This document shows, one piece after another, positions 7,348 through 17,219 of a stretch of DNA of 64,000 nucleotides. The stretch's first letter is position 1. Every line of letters starts with the position of its first letter. Source of the DNA: an uncultured Chlorobiota bacterium (GTDB lineage: Bacteria > Bacteroidota > Ignavibacteria > UBA10030 > UBA6906); the NCBI GenBank assembly GCA_900696645.1, contig CAADGV010000045.1, positions 30,815-94,814 of the forward strand, given 5' to 3'. The notes beneath the pieces were generated by a model that was not told where the DNA came from, made no database searches, and saw only the letters and a list, made by a program, of their open reading frames with translations. Made by a program: the position numbers and the translations under genes.

Positions 7348-8217
7348 TTACTGATTGGGGATTGCGGCTTGCAGGACAAACGCAATCCATTCGTTCTCAG
7401 AAAGCGTTTCCGCAATCTGTAGTCCGTAATCCGCAATCGCTTTCCTCATGGGTTCTTCATCAATATTCAGCAAGCCCGAAAGGATGATTGTTCCTCCCGG
7501 TTTCAATCTTAATGTCATCTCCGGAAGCAACGGCTCGATCACGTTCCGCTGGATGTTGGCAACAATCAAGTCGAACGTGCCGGAGGGAACGGACGAGAGT
7601 TCTCCGAGAATAATCCGTACCGGATTCTCAACACAATTGAGCTGAAGGTTCTCAAGCGCGTTGCTGTACGACCATTCGTCGTTGTCAACACCCACGGCCG
7701 ACGATGCGCCGAGTTTGATTCCTGCAATCGCCAGGACACCTGTTCCCGTTCCCACATCCAGTAAGCTGATTCCTTGCCTCACGTACCGTTCCATCAATTT
7801 CAGAACGAGCCGCGTTGTTTCATGATAGCCCGTGCCGAAGGACATTTTCGGATCGATCACGAGAACAAGCTCGCCGAGCTGTGCTTCGTACTTGTGCCAC
7901 GTCGGTGTGATAACGATGCGATCCGTGACGTGAATGGGCCGAATAGTCTTTTCCCATTCCTCGTTCCAGTTCTTAGCTTCTAGTTCCCTGACGGAAATTG
8001 TCGGAATAACCGAATTGCCCGACCGATGCACAGTCTTGACGACACGTTCAACTTCAGCGAACAGGCCGTCACTCCACCGTTCTTTGTTCATGTAACATCG
8101 AAGGACGTTTCCTTCTTCCCAAAATCCTTCAAAGCCGAGTTGCGTGAGAATGCCGACAAGTTGTTCGCGGAGTTGCTCGTCTGCAACGAGTTCAAGTTCG
8201 GTGTACGCGGCGGACAT
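7348..8217 (-). CDS. prmA: ribosomal protein L11 methyltransferase
   Basis: A 289-residue enzyme that trimethylates ribosomal protein L11 using SAM. The N-terminal substrate-recognition domain (to about 110) is followed by the motif KMSFGTGYHETTRL and the SAM-binding LLDVGTGTGVLAIAG; NIQRNVIEPLLPEM corresponds to the NI-type catalytic loop of PrmA. The start MSAAYTELE was chosen because upstream frame sequence overlaps the peptidase gene and does not resemble PrmA. It starts 7 bases after the M28 peptidase stop, so it is likely read by coupling. Confidence 0.92.
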   Translation of the reverse strand: MSAAYTELELVADEQLREQLVGILTQLGFEGFWEEGNVLRCYMNKERWSDGLFAEVERVVKTVHRSGNSVIPTISVRELEAKNWNEEWEKTIRPIHVTDRIVITPTWHKYEAQLGELVLVIDPKMSFGTGYHETTRLVLKLMERYVRQGISLLDVGTGTGVLAIAGIKLGASSAVGVDNDEWSYSNALENLQLNCVENPVRIILGELSSVPSGTFDLIVANIQRNVIEPLLPEMTLRLKPGGTIILSGLLNIDEEPMRKAIADYGLQIAETLSENEWIAFVLQAAIPNQ

Positions 8218-8224
8218 AGGGGAG

Positions 8225-9202
8225 TCAGGGTTGCTGAGTGTACACAACGTGTGTGACGACAGTTCCGACAACTTCAAGACTTTCGGGGCTGCAATGTTCC
8301 GGCACATCCTGATGTGTGTGCCAGAAGCGGTGTGACGGGTCGGGATAGTTGAAGTCGATGATGTTGATGGTTTTGATTCCGACCATGTTGAGTTGGAGAT
8401 GATCGTCGTTGATTTCCTCGCCCGGCTCGTCCACGAATTGCGTGTACCCGAGTTCTTTCGCCTTCGACCAGACAAGATTCAAAATGTCGGGGGCGTACTT
8501 CATCGAATTCAGTTCCTTCGGAATCTCAAGATACGTGTCGCCTACCATATCCAGCAAAATCCCGAACCTCGGATTGTAGTCTGCCGGCTTTGTGTTGGCG
8601 AAATAGCGTGAGCCGAGAAAGTACTTTGAAAGATCACCTTCGTAGCCGTAGTCTTCTCCATCGAACAGAACAATATCAACCCCGATGGCAGGCGGCTGAC
8701 TCTTCAGCAGTGAGGCGATTTCCAACAAAACCGCCACTCCGCTTGCGCCGTCGTTGGCGCCGATGATCGGCTCGTTTCTTCTGCTTTTATCTTCATCATG
8801 TTCTGCACGGGGACGCGTATCCCAATGCGCGGCGAGCAGAATGCGGCTCGTTGCCTGCGAATTGAAGCGCGCAATAATGTTTGTGAGAGCAAGCGTCTCG
8901 TTGTACCCCTGGGCTTTGAATTTCTGGAGTTCAACTTCGTCGGCAAACTGCCGCAGTGTATGTTCCAGCCAAATCACACACGCCGCATGTCCGGGCGAGT
9001 TCGGATTGCGCGGGCCGAATTGAGTCTGCTTCACAAGATACTCGAATGCGCGAGTTCCGCTGAACTGTGGGATGGAAATCACTGATTTTTCCGCGGTAGG
9101 TGGTGGTTGAGGCGACTCCGGTTTTGGAGAATCCGCACTACAGCCGGCAAGAAAGCCGACAACAATGAGCAAGAGCCGATTACGTTTCAAAGAGGGGTTC
9201 AT
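8225..9202 (-). CDS. M28 family zinc peptidase / glutaminyl cyclase-like lipoprotein
   Basis: A 325-residue protein with a lipoprotein signal (hydrophobic LLLIVVGFLAGC, Cys about 22) followed by a Pro-rich linker. The zinc ligands of the M28 fold are visible: His and Asp in AAHWDTRP, Asp in GANDGASG, Glu in FDGEDYG, Asp in LLDMVGD and His in HTHQD. The spacing, and FDGEDYGY, resemble glutaminyl-peptide cyclotransferases, which share the fold with aminopeptidases; which activity applies cannot be decided by eye. It probably acts in the periplasm, tethered to a membrane. First gene of a minus-strand run with prmA and ppx. Confidence 0.88.
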   Translation of the reverse strand: MNPSLKRNRLLLIVVGFLAGCSADSPKPESPQPPPTAEKSVISIPQFSGTRAFEYLVKQTQFGPRNPNSPGHAACVIWLEHTLRQFADEVELQKFKAQGYNETLALTNIIARFNSQATSRILLAAHWDTRPRAEHDEDKSRRNEPIIGANDGASGVAVLLEIASLLKSQPPAIGVDIVLFDGEDYGYEGDLSKYFLGSRYFANTKPADYNPRFGILLDMVGDTYLEIPKELNSMKYAPDILNLVWSKAKELGYTQFVDEPGEEINDDHLQLNMVGIKTINIIDFNYPDPSHRFWHTHQDVPEHCSPESLEVVGTVVTHVVYTQQP

Positions 9203-9448
9203 CCCTGCTGTACAAGAAAGAAGGTCAATTTCTCTCAAATGGTACCGAAATAGCAGGGGAAAAGCAAAGAGCGGAGAAATAGAATAACAGCCCGCGAATC
9301 TACACTATCAACACGAATGGATCAGAAGGTTCGTGTTCATCATGCAAATTGGTGCGAGATGTGCGTCCGCTGGTGCAACCTTTTCCCCAAAAGTGCCGTC
9401 TAACAAAGTGACGTCATCCAATCAATCCAGACTTTTCAGGAGAGATCA

Positions 9449-10363
9449 ATGAATAGAACAGTCCGAATCATATTGGCAATGCTCATCATCTATGCAGTCA
9501 GTTTCATCTATGCCTGCGCGGCGGAGAAGACATTTGACAAGAAGTTTGCAGCAACGCCGGGCGGCACATTCATCATCAAGACGGACATCGGTTCGGTAGA
9601 TATTGCCGGAACGGATGCAAAGGAAGTATCGGTGTACGCAACATTGCGCGGGCGGCAACGTGATGTCGATGAATTTGAGATAACGGCATCGCAAACATCC
9701 GATGGCGTTGAAGTACGCGGGAGAAGCCCCCGTTCGGGCCGGTGGTTCAATTGGGGGAATAATGATCTTGAAGTCCGCTACACCATCAAGGTGCCGGGGG
9801 AATACAATCTCAGAATGGAAACCTCCGGCGGCAATATCACCGTCAACAGCGTCAAGGGCAAGTTGAATGGCGGTACGTCGGGCGGAGATATTTCGCTCGC
9901 CGAAATTGCCGGCTCGGTTGATTTGGAGACTTCGGGTGGGAATATCCGTGCAGAGAAGGTTGAGGGCATGCTGCGGATGGAAACGTCGGGTGGAGACATC
10001 AAAATCTCCGACGTGAAAGGCGATGTGAACGTGCATACAAGCGGCGGCAACGTAATCCTCACGACGATCGAGGGGAAGGTCCGGGCAGAGACGTCAGGTG
10101 GCAACATCACTGTGAGAGTGAAAGAATCGAATCAGGGAGTGTTTGCCGAAACATCCGGCGGCAACATTGATATCATGATGCCGAAAAACGTCAGCGCCAC
10201 GATTGATGCTTCGACGAGTGGCGGTGATGTGACATGCGACTTTCCGATTACAATGTCCGGCAAGATGAGTGACAGCCGGATTCGCGGAACGGTAAACGGC
10301 GGCGGCAACCCGATTCATGCACGGACTTCCGGCGGTGATATCCGGATTCGGGGATTTGAGTAG
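9449..10363 (+). CDS. secreted DUF4097 beta-strand repeat protein
   Basis: A 304-residue protein with signal peptide (hydrophobic IILAMLIIYAVSFIYA, cleavage near CAA). From about residue 125 it contains about nine short repeats built on TSGGNI or TSGGDI spaced about 19-22 residues, predicted to stack as a right-handed beta-helix, as in DUF4097/DUF4098 adhesin-like proteins. It may bind envelope components; no catalytic motif is visible. A good AGGAGAG lies 4 bases before the ATG, and a hairpin terminator follows. A related protein occurs at 54551. Confidence 0.85.
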   Translation: MNRTVRIILAMLIIYAVSFIYACAAEKTFDKKFAATPGGTFIIKTDIGSVDIAGTDAKEVSVYATLRGRQRDVDEFEITASQTSDGVEVRGRSPRSGRWFNWGNNDLEVRYTIKVPGEYNLRMETSGGNITVNSVKGKLNGGTSGGDISLAEIAGSVDLETSGGNIRAEKVEGMLRMETSGGDIKISDVKGDVNVHTSGGNVILTTIEGKVRAETSGGNITVRVKESNQGVFAETSGGNIDIMMPKNVSATIDASTSGGDVTCDFPITMSGKMSDSRIRGTVNGGGNPIHARTSGGDIRIRGFE

Positions 10364-10388
10364 AATCCGGCGATTTTCCGAGAGTAAC

Positions 10389-10420
10389 AAGCCCGGTTTC
10401 GTGAGGAGCCGGGCTTTCTT
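10389..10420. terminator. hairpin between convergent genes
   Basis: AAGCCCGG at 10389-10396 pairs perfectly with CCGGGCTT at 10409-10416 around a 12-base loop, followed by TTCTTGTT. It can end transcripts from the DUF4097 gene and, from the other strand, dacB. Confidence 0.7.
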
Positions 10421-10424
10421 GTTC

Positions 10425-11996
10425 TCAGAAAGCCGACCGTCTCAACCGGCTTAGAAAGACCCCAATTTGATCCTGCACGCGTCTGTATGTCTGGGATTCG
10501 GCAGGATAGTTCATCATCATCATTGAAAAAGCCAGCGGCTCGCCGTCGGCGGTAAGCATGTAGCCGGAAAGTGCAGTAACTGCCGTCAGTGTGCCGGTCT
10601 TTGAACGCATGTTTCCTTGAGCGGACGTCCGTCTCATGCGTGCGCGTGTTGTGCCGTCAATTCCGGCAATCGAAAGTGAGTTGCTGAAACGCTCGAAGTG
10701 AGGCGAGTCGTACATCTTCTCAAGCAATCGTACCACTGTAGCCGGCGAGGCAAGATTCATTCTCGACAATCCCGAACCATCGGCGATTCGTATTAAGTTG
10801 GTGTCGATGTCGAGATCGGCAAGAAATTCCTTCACAACAGACGCCCCCTTTGCAGCAGAGCCGGGCAATCCCTTCGACTCCGCTCCTAACACCTTCAGCA
10901 ATACTTCCGCAGAAAGATTGTCGCTTTCCTTGTTAGTGTAAGCGATGAGTGTGTCAAGAGGGCGGGAGATTCGGGCAACTTCGGAAGCCTCCACAGTCAC
11001 GGTGTCGATGACAATTTCAGAGACAGCAATACCGAGATTTCTCAATCGCCCGGCAAACACGTGAGTTGTGTAGCGCTCAGGTTCCAGAACGCTCAATTCC
11101 GCGGTCTGTTCCCGTGTGCCGGGCAACATCTCACCTTCAACGGTGAGGATATTCCGCCGCTCCCGCAAGACTCGTGTCAGCTTCAACGGTATTGACAATG
11201 AATCCCTTGCAGTTATTCCTTTATTCTCGATCACCACAAAATCTGTCGGAGGCTCCGTCCGTACAGCAAGCGGGGCGCCGGGCCTATTTCCCGGTGATGC
11301 AATCAGTTTTATTGAATTCCCGTTGAGTATTAGTGGACTGATGAAGGCCTGATACGGTTCCGGCTCATCATCCCAATTCCAGCCGTACCCCCAATACACG
11401 CTGTCGAAATATGATGCATCGCCCGCTACTTTCCACGTTCTTTTTGGAGGGAGGGAGGATGCTGTAAGCAGGGCGAGTGAATCCAAATCTCTCATCGAAA
11501 AAAGTGCATCGCCGAATCCTTTGATGAAAATGGTATTGGAAGAAGTATCAACGCTGACGACAGTCGGCAAGGAGAAGTCATCATCAAGAATTGCCAGCGC
11601 CGCAGCAGATGTGAAGAGCTTCTGATTTGATGCCGGATTGAACAACGAGTTGGCGTTAAGTTCGTACAACGTTTCACCTGTTCGCAACGATGTGATCTTC
11701 AGCCCGATGTGAGCGGGCGGAAACAGTGAATCCGGTATCAACGAGTCAATTCTCGCCTTGACGTGTTGATACGCCGATCCGCTGAGTGTCGTCAATGCGC
11801 TCGGTTTGACAAACACCGGTTCGGCAATGGCGAACTCGGGCATCAGCTGCATCGCTGTTGTGTCTTCTCCCGTCGGGGGTGAAGGTGGAGGAACGCGTTG
11901 CAGGGTTTTGGTCGAGCATCCCGCTATCAAAAATATGCAGAGTGCAGCGCCTGTGAACGCTTTGTATTCTCTCACAACTAATCGAGTTGAGGTCAT
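10425..11996 (-). CDS. dacB: D-alanyl-D-alanine carboxypeptidase/endopeptidase, PBP4 class (lipoprotein)
   Basis: A 523-residue S13-family penicillin-binding protein. The three catalytic motifs are SNQK (in NPASNQKLFTS), SDN (in NKESDNLSAE) and KTG (in RSKTGTLTAV), with the large insertion typical of PBP4 between the first two. The N-terminus has a lipobox (CIFLIAGC), so it is probably membrane-anchored, unlike soluble E. coli PBP4. The start at MTSTRLVVRE was chosen because further upstream frame sequence overlaps secA and lacks homology. It likely trims or cleaves peptidoglycan cross-links. It is transcribed divergently from secA. Confidence 0.92.
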   Translation of the reverse strand: MTSTRLVVREYKAFTGAALCIFLIAGCSTKTLQRVPPPSPPTGEDTTAMQLMPEFAIAEPVFVKPSALTTLSGSAYQHVKARIDSLIPDSLFPPAHIGLKITSLRTGETLYELNANSLFNPASNQKLFTSAAALAILDDDFSLPTVVSVDTSSNTIFIKGFGDALFSMRDLDSLALLTASSLPPKRTWKVAGDASYFDSVYWGYGWNWDDEPEPYQAFISPLILNGNSIKLIASPGNRPGAPLAVRTEPPTDFVVIENKGITARDSLSIPLKLTRVLRERRNILTVEGEMLPGTREQTAELSVLEPERYTTHVFAGRLRNLGIAVSEIVIDTVTVEASEVARISRPLDTLIAYTNKESDNLSAEVLLKVLGAESKGLPGSAAKGASVVKEFLADLDIDTNLIRIADGSGLSRMNLASPATVVRLLEKMYDSPHFERFSNSLSIAGIDGTTRARMRRTSAQGNMRSKTGTLTAVTALSGYMLTADGEPLAFSMMMMNYPAESQTYRRVQDQIGVFLSRLRRSAF

Positions 11997-12029
11997 AGGT
12001 GTAGTATGTTCGGCGAGCCCGTAATCGTC

Positions 12030-12058
12030 TTGTTTGACATTGAAAATCTGTCTATATT
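12030..12058 (+). promoter_or_regulatory. secA promoter, sigma-70 type
   Basis: TTGTTT (12030-12035) and TATATT (12053-12058) with 17-base spacing, 37 bases before the secA start, in the intergenic space between dacB and secA. Confidence 0.5.
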
Positions 12059-12095
12059 TAGTCGAATTTTTCAACATTAACAACTGTGGTGTGTG

Positions 12096-15000
12096 ATGCT
12101 TGGTGTTCTGAAGAAGCTTTTCGGGAGTAAGCACGAACGGGACGTGAAGGCGCTTGAGCCGCTTGTCGGGCAGATAAACGCCTTCTACGAAGAATATCAA
12201 AAGCTCTCTGACAACCAGTTGCGGGCGAAGACGGATGAATTCCGCGCCCGCATTCATGAAGCCATCAAAGATATCGAAGCAGAAATCGAAACAACCAAGC
12301 AGCAACTCGCCGGACTTGAAGGTGCCGAGCGCGAAGCAGTTGCCACAAAGCTCGATGAACTGGAAAAAGAACGCGACGAGATAACCTCGGACACGCTGGA
12401 TGAAATGCTTCCGGAAGCGTTCGCGGCGGTGAAGGATGCCTGCCGCAGGCTTGTGGGTCAGAAGTTCGACATCATGGGCAACACGGTTGTGTGGGACATG
12501 ATCCCGTTTGACGTGCAGTTGATCGGCGGAGCGGTTTTGCATCAGGGCAAAATAGCCGAAATGGCAACAGGTGAAGGAAAAACCCTCGTTGCAACAATGC
12601 CCGTATATCTTAACGCCCTGCCGGGCCGCGGCGTGCATATCGTGACAGTGAACGATTACCTTGCCAAGCGCGACAGCGTCTGGATGGGGAAGGTGTACGA
12701 GTTTCTCGGACTCACCGTCGGGTGCATCCAGAACACGATGGATTCCTTCCAGCGGCGGAAGGAATATGCTTGTGATATTACTTACGGAACCAACAACGAA
12801 TTCGGTTTCGACTATCTCCGCGACAACATGGTGGTGGACAAAGTCGATCTCGTTCATCGTGAATACTACTACGCCATCGTCGACGAAGTTGACTCGGTAT
12901 TGATTGATGAGGCAAGAACCCCTCTCATCATCAGCGGACCGACCTCGCAGGAAGATCATAAGTTTGACGAGATGAAACCACGAGTCGAGCGGCTTGTCAA
13001 TGCACAACACACCTTCGTATCAAAGATCGTTGCTGAAGCCGAGAAACTTCTCGAAGCGGGAAAAGAGGATGAAGCCGGCGTATTGTTGCTGCGGGCCAAC
13101 CGGGGCTTGCCGAAACATCCGCGCTTGATGAAGGTTCTGTCAGAACCCGCGCATAAGAGACTCGTTCAAACCACCGAGGTGGAATACTTGCGCGATCAAT
13201 CGGCTCGCATGCACGAAATTGACGACGAGTTGTATTACGCAATCGATGAAAAGAACCATCAGATCAACTTGACGGATAAGGGGCGTGAGCTTCTCGCGCC
13301 GATGGTGACCGACAAGGACTTTTTTGTGCTGCCCGACTTGGGGACGGAGTTCAGCATTCTGGAAAACGACGACTCGTTGACACCGGAACAACGTCAGCAG
13401 AAGAAGGATGAACTGAATCGCTTGTATGCTGAACGCAGCGACAGGATTCACACGGTCACGCAATTGTTGCGGGCGTACTCCCTCTATGCAAGAGATGACG
13501 AGTATGTCGTTACCGACGACGGGAAAGTGCAAATTGTTGACGAGTTTACCGGACGCCTTCTGCCCGGCCGCCGCTATTCGGATGGTTTGCATCAGGCGAT
13601 CGAAGCAAAAGAGGGTGTCAAGGTTGAGCGTGATATGCAGACTCTTGCAACAATCACGCTACAGAATTATTTCCGCCTCTACAAGAAATTAGCGGGCATG
13701 ACGGGTACAGCAGAAACGGAGGCGGGAGAGTTTTTCGATATTTATAAACTCGACGTTGTCGTTGTTCCGACAAACAAGCCGATGATCCGCGTGGACATGA
13801 ACGATCTTGTTTACAAGACGAAGCGCGAAAAATACAACGCCGTTCTTGAGAATATTGAGGAGATGCGTTCAAAGCAGCGTCCCGTTCTTGTGGGAACCAC
13901 CAGCGTCGAAGTATCCGAAACCATCAGCCGCATGTTGAAGCGCAAAGGTGTGCCGCACAACGTGCTGAACGCGAAACAGCATCAGCGCGAAGCGGAAATT
14001 GTGTCGCATGCCGGTAACCCCGGCGCAATCACGATTGCCACGAACATGGCAGGCCGCGGAACGGACATCAAACTCGGGCCCGGTGTCCGCGAAGCGGGCG
14101 GGTTGCACATCATCGGCACCGAGCGGCACGAAGCGCGCCGCATTGACAGGCAGTTGCGTGGTCGTGCAGGCAGGCAAGGCGATCCCGGCTCGTCGTTGTT
14201 CTTCCTCTCTCTTGAAGATGATCTTATGCGTCTCTTCGGAAGTGAGCGCATCGCAAGCATTATGCAGCGGATGGGTTTGGAGGAGGGCGAAGTCATCACC
14301 CATCCTCTCATCACAAAATCCGTTGAGCGTGCGCAGAAGAAGGTCGAGGAAAACAACTTCGGCATCCGCAAACGATTGCTGGAATATGACAACGTCATGA
14401 ATCAACAGCGCGAGGTCGTGTATACACGCCGTCGCAGGGCGCTGGTGAGTGATCGCATCAAAGAAGATATTCTCGATCTCCTTGATGACCAGGCACAAAA
14501 GCTTGTTGATACGTACTACGAAGAAGGAGATATCGAAGGTCTGGTCAACGATCTGCGCTCGCAACTTCTTGTTGACTTCCAGATACTGCCGCAACGATTC
14601 CGGGATATCGGCAAAGAGGGTGTAAAGAACGAGATCATCAACGCTGCACGTGAGTTCTACAAGCGCAAGGAAGAGAAGCTCGGCGTCGAAATGATGACAC
14701 AAATCGAGAAGATGGTTGTTCTCCGTGTCATCGACGAAAAATGGAAAGATCATCTGCGCGAAATGGATGACCTGAAAGAGGGAATCCATCTGCGCGCCTA
14801 CGGTCAGAAAGATCCGATCGTGGAGTACAAGACGGAGGCGTTCCGCATGTTCATGGAGTTCCTCGATCAGGTGAACACGGAAATCGTTACAACGGCCTTC
14901 AAGCTGTTTCCGGTGGAACAGCAGCAGTTGCCGTTGCGCGGACCCCGACGCCCGCAACAGATGCGGACAAGTCATGAAGCGGCTACCGGCATGGGCTTCC

Positions 15001-15158
15001 AGGGAAATCGCGAGCCGGTTCCCGGCGGAGCAGCGCAGGCTCCGGCTGAAGCAAAGGCCGGCAAGCCCCAGCCGATTCACGTCGGAGAAAAGATCGGGCG
15101 CAACGATCCGTGTCCGTGCGGAAGCGGGAAAAAATACAAGCAATGCCATGGCAAATGA
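12096..15158 (+). CDS. secA: preprotein translocase ATPase SecA
   Basis: A 1020-residue motor of the Sec pathway. In order: nucleotide-binding domain 1 with ATGEGKT (about residue 156) and [14 protein letters not shown] (about 260), preprotein cross-linking domain, a second helicase domain with [18 protein letters not shown] and [13 protein letters not shown], helical scaffold, and a C-terminal SEC-C zinc site [16 protein letters not shown] binding SecB or ribosomes. It is longer than E. coli SecA (901) because of charged insertions near residues 60-105 and 310-390, the latter typical of FCB SecAs. An in-frame GTG lies directly before the ATG; the ATG is preferred. glnB follows after 25 bases. 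Confidence 0.97.
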   Translation: MLGVLKKLFGSKHERDVKALEPLVGQINAFYEEYQKLSDNQLRAKTDEFRARIHEAIKDIEAEIETTKQQLAGLEGAEREAVATKLDELEKERDEITSDTLDEMLPEAFAAVKDACRRLVGQKFDIMGNTVVWDMIPFDVQLIGGAVLHQGKIAEMATGEGKTLVATMPVYLNALPGRGVHIVTVNDYLAKRDSVWMGKVYEFLGLTVGCIQNTMDSFQRRKEYACDITYGTNNEFGFDYLRDNMVVDKVDLVHREYYYAIVDEVDSVLIDEARTPLIISGPTSQEDHKFDEMKPRVERLVNAQHTFVSKIVAEAEKLLEAGKEDEAGVLLLRANRGLPKHPRLMKVLSEPAHKRLVQTTEVEYLRDQSARMHEIDDELYYAIDEKNHQINLTDKGRELLAPMVTDKDFFVLPDLGTEFSILENDDSLTPEQRQQKKDELNRLYAERSDRIHTVTQLLRAYSLYARDDEYVVTDDGKVQIVDEFTGRLLPGRRYSDGLHQAIEAKEGVKVERDMQTLATITLQNYFRLYKKLAGMTGTAETEAGEFFDIYKLDVVVVPTNKPMIRVDMNDLVYKTKREKYNAVLENIEEMRSKQRPVLVGTTSVEVSETISRMLKRKGVPHNVLNAKQHQREAEIVSHAGNPGAITIATNMAGRGTDIKLGPGVREAGGLHIIGTERHEARRIDRQLRGRAGRQGDPGSSLFFLSLEDDLMRLFGSERIASIMQRMGLEEGEVITHPLITKSVERAQKKVEENNFGIRKRLLEYDNVMNQQREVVYTRRRRALVSDRIKEDILDLLDDQAQKLVDTYYEEGDIEGLVNDLRSQLLVDFQILPQRFRDIGKEGVKNEIINAAREFYKRKEEKLGVEMMTQIEKMVVLRVIDEKWKDHLREMDDLKEGIHLRAYGQKDPIVEYKTEAFRMFMEFLDQVNTEIVTTAFKLFPVEQQQLPLRGPRRPQQMRTSHEAATGMGFQGNREPVPGGAAQAPAEAKAGKPQPIHVGEKIGRNDPCPCGSGKKYKQCHGK

Positions 15159-15171
15159 GACAATTCGATAA

Positions 15172-15522
<351 letters not shown>

Positions 15523-15551
15523 GGTCAGCAGTCATTAGTCATGGTCAGGTG

Positions 15552-15580
15552 CCCCGTTGAGTCAACGGGGTTTTTGTTTT
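15552..15580 (+). terminator. intrinsic terminator after glnB
   Basis: CCCCGTTG (15552-15559), a 3-base loop, CAACGGGG (15563-15570), then TTTTTGTTTT. A perfect 8-bp stem with U-run. It ends only 10 bases before the era start codon. Confidence 0.92.
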
Positions 15581-15590
15581 CAGAAATCGC

Positions 15591-16514
15591 ATGAATGAAG
15601 AGCAAAACATCTCCGCAGATTTCCGCTGTGGCTACGTTGCCATCATCGGCGAGCCGAACGTCGGCAAGTCCACGCTACTGAATGCGTTGTTGCAGCAAAG
15701 AATCTCGATTGTGACGCCGAAGGCGCAGACGACGCGGCACAAGATTCTGGGCATCCTCTCAACCGAAGCGTATCAAATGATCTTTCTCGATACGCCGGGC
15801 ATCATCAAGCCGAAGTACCTCCTTCAAGAAGTGATGATGGAGTTCGCCACCTCGGCCATTCAGGATGCGGACGTGTTATTCTTTATGATCGATGCGACGA
15901 AGCCCGGCATTGACGACGACCTTGTACACGCGGAAGCGTTTGGAAAGCTCGAGGGACTGAACAAGCCGGTCTTCCTTCTTATTAACAAAGTCGATGCGGT
16001 GGATAAGCGTGAAGTTCTGCCCGTGATTGATTTCTATTCAAAGGCTTTTTCTTTCAAGGAGATTTTTCCGATCTCGGCCCTGAAGGCGGAGGGAACAAAC
16101 GAGTTGCTTGCAACAGCGGCTCATTTGCTGCCGAAACACCCGCCGTTCTATCCTCTCGATATTGTGAGTGAACATAGCGAGCGGTTTTTTGTGAGCGAGA
16201 TTATCCGGGAGAAGATATTTCTCTGTACGAAGGAGGAGATTCCCTACTCGACGGCGGTGGAGATTATTGAGTTCAAGGAACGGGAAGCAGGGAAGACATT
16301 CATCAGCGCGGAAATTTACGTCGAGCGCGATTCACAGAAAGGAATCCTCATCGGCAAGAAGGGGGCGATGCTGAAGGAGATTGGGGCGAAGGCGCGGAAG
16401 AGCATTGAAGAGTTCTTGCAACACCCCGTGTTTCTCGAACTGCATGTGAAAGTGCAAAAGGAGTGGCGTGAGAACGCCGCCGCGCTCGGTCGCCTTGGCT
16501 ACAAATCTCAGTGA
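15591..16514 (+). CDS. era: GTPase Era
   Basis: A 307-residue ribosome-assembly GTPase. G1 GEPNVGKST, G3 DTPG, G4 NKVD and SAL (G5) are present, followed by a KH domain with GILIGKKGAMLKEIG that binds the 3' end of 16S rRNA. Starts at the ATG at 15591, 10 bases after the glnB terminator U-run; there is no room for a separate promoter and no clear Shine-Dalgarno, so expression depends on read-through, an internal promoter or an unusual leader. Confidence 0.96.
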   Translation: MNEEQNISADFRCGYVAIIGEPNVGKSTLLNALLQQRISIVTPKAQTTRHKILGILSTEAYQMIFLDTPGIIKPKYLLQEVMMEFATSAIQDADVLFFMIDATKPGIDDDLVHAEAFGKLEGLNKPVFLLINKVDAVDKREVLPVIDFYSKAFSFKEIFPISALKAEGTNELLATAAHLLPKHPPFYPLDIVSEHSERFFVSEIIREKIFLCTKEEIPYSTAVEIIEFKEREAGKTFISAEIYVERDSQKGILIGKKGAMLKEIGAKARKSIEEFLQHPVFLELHVKVQKEWRENAAALGRLGYKSQ

Positions 16515-16522
16515 ACCGTTCG

Positions 16523-16681
16523 CTACCGCTCAAAAATCAGATAATACACCACATACAGCCACGAGAAAAATCCGTGCACAATCGCCCACAGCACGGATTT
16601 GTGCAACGACCACGAGATGCAAATCGAAAGCGCCGTGCCGAAGCTGACGCCGTTACGGATGATCTCTTTTCTGATTTCCAT
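16523..16681 (-). CDS. 52-residue single-span membrane protein
   Basis: The minus strand encodes MEIRKEIIRNGVSFGTALSI and continues to a C-terminus VYYLIFER, 52 residues in all, preceded by a perfect AGGAGG at ideal spacing. Charged N-terminus, then two short hydrophobic stretches (about residues 12-24 and 31-49). It is convergent to era with 8 bases between the stops. Function unknown; similar tiny membrane proteins accompany FCB housekeeping genes. Base patterning and the ribosome binding site make a real gene likely. Confidence 0.75.
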   Translation of the reverse strand: MEIRKEIIRNGVSFGTALSICISWSLHKSVLWAIVHGFFSWLYVVYYLIFER

Positions 16682-16703
16682 TTTTCCTCCTGTTAGAAAG
16701 ATC

Positions 16704-16746
16704 TTGCCACCAAGTCACCAAGGCTCAAAGTTTCACAAGGAAAGCC
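16704..16746 (+). repeat. purine-rich palindromic-type intergenic element (half)
   Basis: CCACCAAGTCACCAAGG followed by CTCAAAGTTTCACAAGG: tandem A/G-rich 8-10-mers of the same class as elements at 22171, 44245 and 44929. Only one arm is clear here. Confidence 0.45.
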
Positions 16747-16758
16747 AACGATGAGGTT

Positions 16759-17214
16759 TCACTCCTCTCCAATATCTTCATTCCAAATTGCCGGGTGTTG
16801 TTTGATGTATGCCGAAAGCATGTCGATACATTCTTGAGAACTGATGTCAATCACTTCCACGCCGTTCTCGCGCAACCACTCAATCCCGCCCGAAAAATTC
16901 ACCGACTCTCCGACGATGACTTTCCCGATGTTGAATTGGCGGATTAAACCGGAACAATACCAGCACGGAGCAAGAGTCGTCACCATAATCTTATCCCGAT
17001 ACGTTCGCTGCCTGCCTGCTTTGCGGAACGCATCCGTCTCGCCATGAACGGACGGGTCGTTTTCCTGTATGCGACGGTTGTGCCCCTTGCCGAGCAGAGT
17101 ACCGTCGCCGTCGAACAGCGCGGCGCCGATAGGGATTCCTCCCTCTTGCAAACCGAGCCGGGCTTCATCCATCGCAACAGAGAGAAGTTGCGTGTAGTCA
17201 AGGTTCTGTTTCAT
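16759..17214 (-). CDS. nucleoside/cytosine deaminase (FCY1-like)
   Basis: A 151-residue zinc deaminase: HGETDAF holds the His ligand and catalytic Glu (about residues 57-59), and APCWYCSG the two Cys ligands. The length, GGIPIGAALFDGDG and the C-terminal SAYIKQHPAIWNEDIGEE tail match fungal-type cytosine deaminases, whose C-terminal acidic WxEDIGE segment caps the active site. It likely deaminates cytosine (or another pyrimidine/guanine base) for salvage. The gene starts 5 bases after the TauE stop on the same strand. Confidence 0.9.
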   Translation of the reverse strand: MKQNLDYTQLLSVAMDEARLGLQEGGIPIGAALFDGDGTLLGKGHNRRIQENDPSVHGETDAFRKAGRQRTYRDKIMVTTLAPCWYCSGLIRQFNIGKVIVGESVNFSGGIEWLRENGVEVIDISSQECIDMLSAYIKQHPAIWNEDIGEE

Positions 17215-17219
17215 ATGGA

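Noticed and set aside
9409-9416. TGACGTCA palindrome upstream of the DUF4097 gene
   Set aside because: An 8-base palindrome is expected by chance in a window of this size and no second copy or promoter context supports an operator.
13869-15149. A 426-codon minus-strand frame opposite secA
   Set aside because: Antisense of conserved SecA domains; no ribosome site or recognisable domain.
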